From positions 1-64,000 of the forward strand of contig VCJN01000003.1 in assembly GCA_006384855.1 (NCBI GenBank): DNA of 64,000 nt, written 5' to 3'. Positions 61,660-64,000 of the stretch are shown here, one piece after another; position 1 is the first letter of the stretch; each line of letters starts with the position of its first letter. A program made the position numbers and the translations under genes. The stretch is from Tetraselmis striata. Lineage: Eukaryota; Chlorophyta; Chlorodendrophyceae; Chlorodendrales; Chlorodendraceae. The notes under the pieces were generated by a model. It was not told the DNA's origin, did not search any database, and saw nothing but the letters and a program-made list of their open reading frames with translations.

Positions 61660-63253
61660 GTGACAATGGCTTGTGTCCACCCGTTTGGGGGTCCTTTGGG
61701 GCCTAAATTACGGCATAAGTATCGGGGGGGGGGGGGCGGGGGGGGGGGGCAAGTGTCATGTATGACGGCGGTGCGGTGCCGCGCAATGGGCATTCCACAT
61801 GTCCACCCGCCGATCTCCACCATGAGGTACCATGTTGGCGACGACGTCACCACCACGGTGAGCTGCCTAGGCGACCGTTACGTGACGAAATGGAAGAAGT
61901 CTAACCCTGAGGGTGACCCTGCGGCGGTCAGCTTGCGGGGTACGGTCATAGGCACGAATGTCGGGTGGGTGACAGTGGCGTTCCCTGACGCGCACCCGCC
62001 GCTGTCAGTTCCGGCTAGGCTGCGCCCCACTACCCTGACCCTCACCGGCGATAGAACCTCCCCAAACCCGGTAGAGGGGAAGGCAGGAGGGTCCTCTACC
62101 CCTGCGCCAAGGCACGAGGTGGCTAACAAACGGACGCTGATGGAAGCGGCGATGAGCGATCCGGCGGATGCTGGCGAGGACGACCCGCTAGAGACCGCGT
62201 ACGGCCCGCCCCCAGACCCGCCCAAGACCGCATGGACGCCTGCCGGCGTCCAGCCCGGCGAGCGAGCGTGGAGCTGCCCTCGTGCCCAGTCTGCGCACAA
62301 GTTCAACGTGCGGAAGACTGGCCTGATGAAGCTGGGCTGTCCTCCTGAGGAAGCCCGGGGATCATGCGGGTGTGCCCCCTCTGGAAGTCCCACTGCTTGC
62401 TGGTGCATGGCAAGACAAGCACTGCATGCTCGTGGTTACCACATGCACTGATCACGAGGCGGCAGATGAGGACATCCGTATCCGCAGCAAGTATGAGGGC
62501 GGTAAGATTGTGAAGCACCGCTATCCAATCTCGTAGCCCAACTGTCATGCCTTTTACCGGCATCACTTCAATGCCATTGACATCCTGAACAAGCTCTCTG
62601 TTGGCCCGAACAGCGTGTCTACTGTGTGGCGGACAAGGGAGCACATGAAGAAGTTTTTCATGTACACCCTGGCAGTGTGTGAGACCAATGCTTAGAATGC
62701 CTAGTCGGTTTTCTTGACTAACCGGACTGACATGACTAGAGCTGAGTGGAAGCATCATCTTGCGGAGGAGCTCATCCAGTATGGCACTGCAAGGATGAAG
62801 AAGCGGCCCGCCTCGGACCCCAGTGATGGCTCCCCTGTTACCCCTGGTGCAGCTACCCGCAGGAGGTCTAAAACTCTCACTGTGGCATCCAGCAATGATG
62901 GCCCTAGTGTTGCGTCTCACGGCGGCACCAACACTGGCACATGTGTGCCCCCCCCAGCCATCACCCATGGGCGTTGGATGAAGCATGGCCAGTCGCACAT
63001 TCCCAACATTTTATCAGTCAGCAGCAACGTTGCAGTGATGATTGGCAAGGCAACGGCTTTTCCTGCAGCCCGGAAGGCAGACAACAAGGAGCATCAAGGG
63101 CCCCGTGGCACATGTGAGGTGTGCAGAACCCAGGTCTGCTCTGTCTGCAACATCTGCATGGAGCCGGTGTGCAACACCACGGTGCCCCGCAAGTGCTTTG
63201 CCGTTCACTTTGTAAGACATTTGAAAGCGCTGGGGTGGACTGCACCCAAGTAG
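61660..63253 (+). pseudogene. piggyBac-like transposase, decayed
   Basis: piggyBac transposases cut at TTAA sites. The C-terminal half is clear: KHCMLVVTTCTDHEAADEDI (about 62432), then YRHHFNAIDILNKLSVGP, VSTVWRTREHMKKFFMYTLA and CETNA (62560-62695), the equivalents of the family DxFN..D..NK.S and ETNAY blocks, and a Cys-rich C-terminal finger at 63115-63175 (C-x2-C-x4-C-x2-C-x2-C-x5-C, then C..H..H). In-frame stops at about 62536, 62694 and 62700 and a frame change at about 62390 make it inactive. The upstream frame from 61660 (264 codons: YHVGDDVTTTVSCLGDRYVT, VGWVTVAFPDAHPPL) may be its N-terminus, with an SH3-like look, but lacks a family signature. The catalytic Asp residues are not all identifiable. 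Confidence 0.75.
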
Positions 63254-64000
63254 TGTGGCTATTTAAACTGTAGCACAGCTCCCACTGGCACTGGTGTGAT
63301 ATGTAAATGTTTGAAGATTTCACGGTGGCAGAAAATACCCAAAACACCCAAAAATGCACCCCACATGATGCCACCCCGGGAAAATTTAATTGCACGAGCA
63401 GATTTGGGGTATCAAAGTACACATATGGACACATGTTTTCACCGGGTTTGGTCAGGTATGGCATAGGTGGCTGTCCGGTAGGTGTATCTGAAAATGTAAC
63501 TGCTGAAAATGCCCCAAAAACTTAAAAAATGGGTTTTTTCAGTATGCCGATATCGGAGCGGTGCGGGTACCCACGGACCCGTACCACTGCCCAGAAAACT
63601 TCATTTAGGAGTCCTCTAACATATATCCAGAGCTGATATGATGGGGTTACCTTTCGGGTGCCCCTTTGGTCCATGCGCGGAAAGTACCTTTTTTAGTACG
63701 CGCGTACTAGCGCCCTCCGCTCCTGGGATAGTTAGACGTTGATCCAACATTGTTTATACACCCGCTGCCCGGGTGTACCAGACGACCTTCCTCGGCCCTC
63801 TGAATTGCGAGCCCTCCGTCCGCCTCCGCCCCCGGATGGGGATGGAGGCGGGGCTCGTGCACGGGTGGCACCTTGGTAGTCTTGGATGCGCCCGTGCTGT
63901 CACTGCCGCGGAGGAACAGTGCGAGCTGGACACCGGCGTCCTATGTCGTTGCTGGCCCGGTCAACTTCTCGTTCGCCCTTCGTTGAGCACCCTCTCCCTT
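63254..64000. other. Right flank, no gene recognised
   Basis: Contains the right TAGTACGCGCGTACTA palindrome (63694-63709) followed by CG-rich sequence that is open in several frames but cut by the window edge. Confidence 0.5.

Overview
The window reads as nuclear DNA of a green alga (chlorophyte). Evidence: five recognisable eukaryotic genes with many short exons and GT-AG introns, GC-rich exons, UGUAA-type poly(A) signals shortly after two stop codons, plant-type CCCTAAA telomere-like tracts inside the sequence, and a plastid-type PHT4/SLC17 anion transporter. The species cannot be named from the sequence. Long G or C homopolymers (about 30 runs of 14-29 nt) occur throughout.

Layout. 1-760: pentanucleotide satellites. 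967-4718 (-): RPAC1/POLR1C, the AC40 subunit shared by RNA polymerases I and III, carrying four single-base frameshifts and missing its 3' end. 7093-11895 (-): a spastin-type AAA ATPase with membrane, MIT-like and AAA parts, 11 exons resolved. 13044-20228 (-): a PHT4-like transporter in 13 exons, with one copy of a 1.2-1.35 kb terminal-inverted-repeat element in its largest intron and a second copy just upstream of its start. 21.6-31 kb: a mosaic of diverged dispersed repeats with little convincing coding. 32.4-34.9 kb: remnants of a Gag plus tyrosine-recombinase element. 36418-38085 (+): ribosomal protein eL6. 39004-41288 (-): a chromatin protein combining tandem Agenet/Tudor-like modules, an AT-hook and an HMG box.

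43.3-63.3 kb is a nest of mobile elements. LINE-A (+, reverse transcriptase at 46.7-47.9 kb) ends tail-to-tail against LINE-B (-, endonuclease at 59-60 kb, reverse transcriptase at 51-52 kb). LINE-B is split by a 5.6 kb element with 35-bp inverted termini that carries its own multi-exon genes, and again by a 598-bp truncated LINE-B copy bounded by a 13-bp target duplication. Two 5'-truncated LINE-A copies (43.3-44.6 kb and 60.3-61.5 kb) have 14-bp and 13-bp target duplications. A decayed piggyBac-like transposase closes the window.

The housekeeping genes share broad themes (Pol I/III transcription, ribosome, microtubule/membrane remodelling, chromatin, plastid ion transport) but show no operon-like logic. 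The most unusual observations are the homopolymer behaviour (poly-C placed next to 5' splice sites, and G tracts expanded at matching positions of repeat copies), the homopolymer-only frameshifts in RPAC1, the Agenet-HMG architecture and the nested transposon with unidentified genes.
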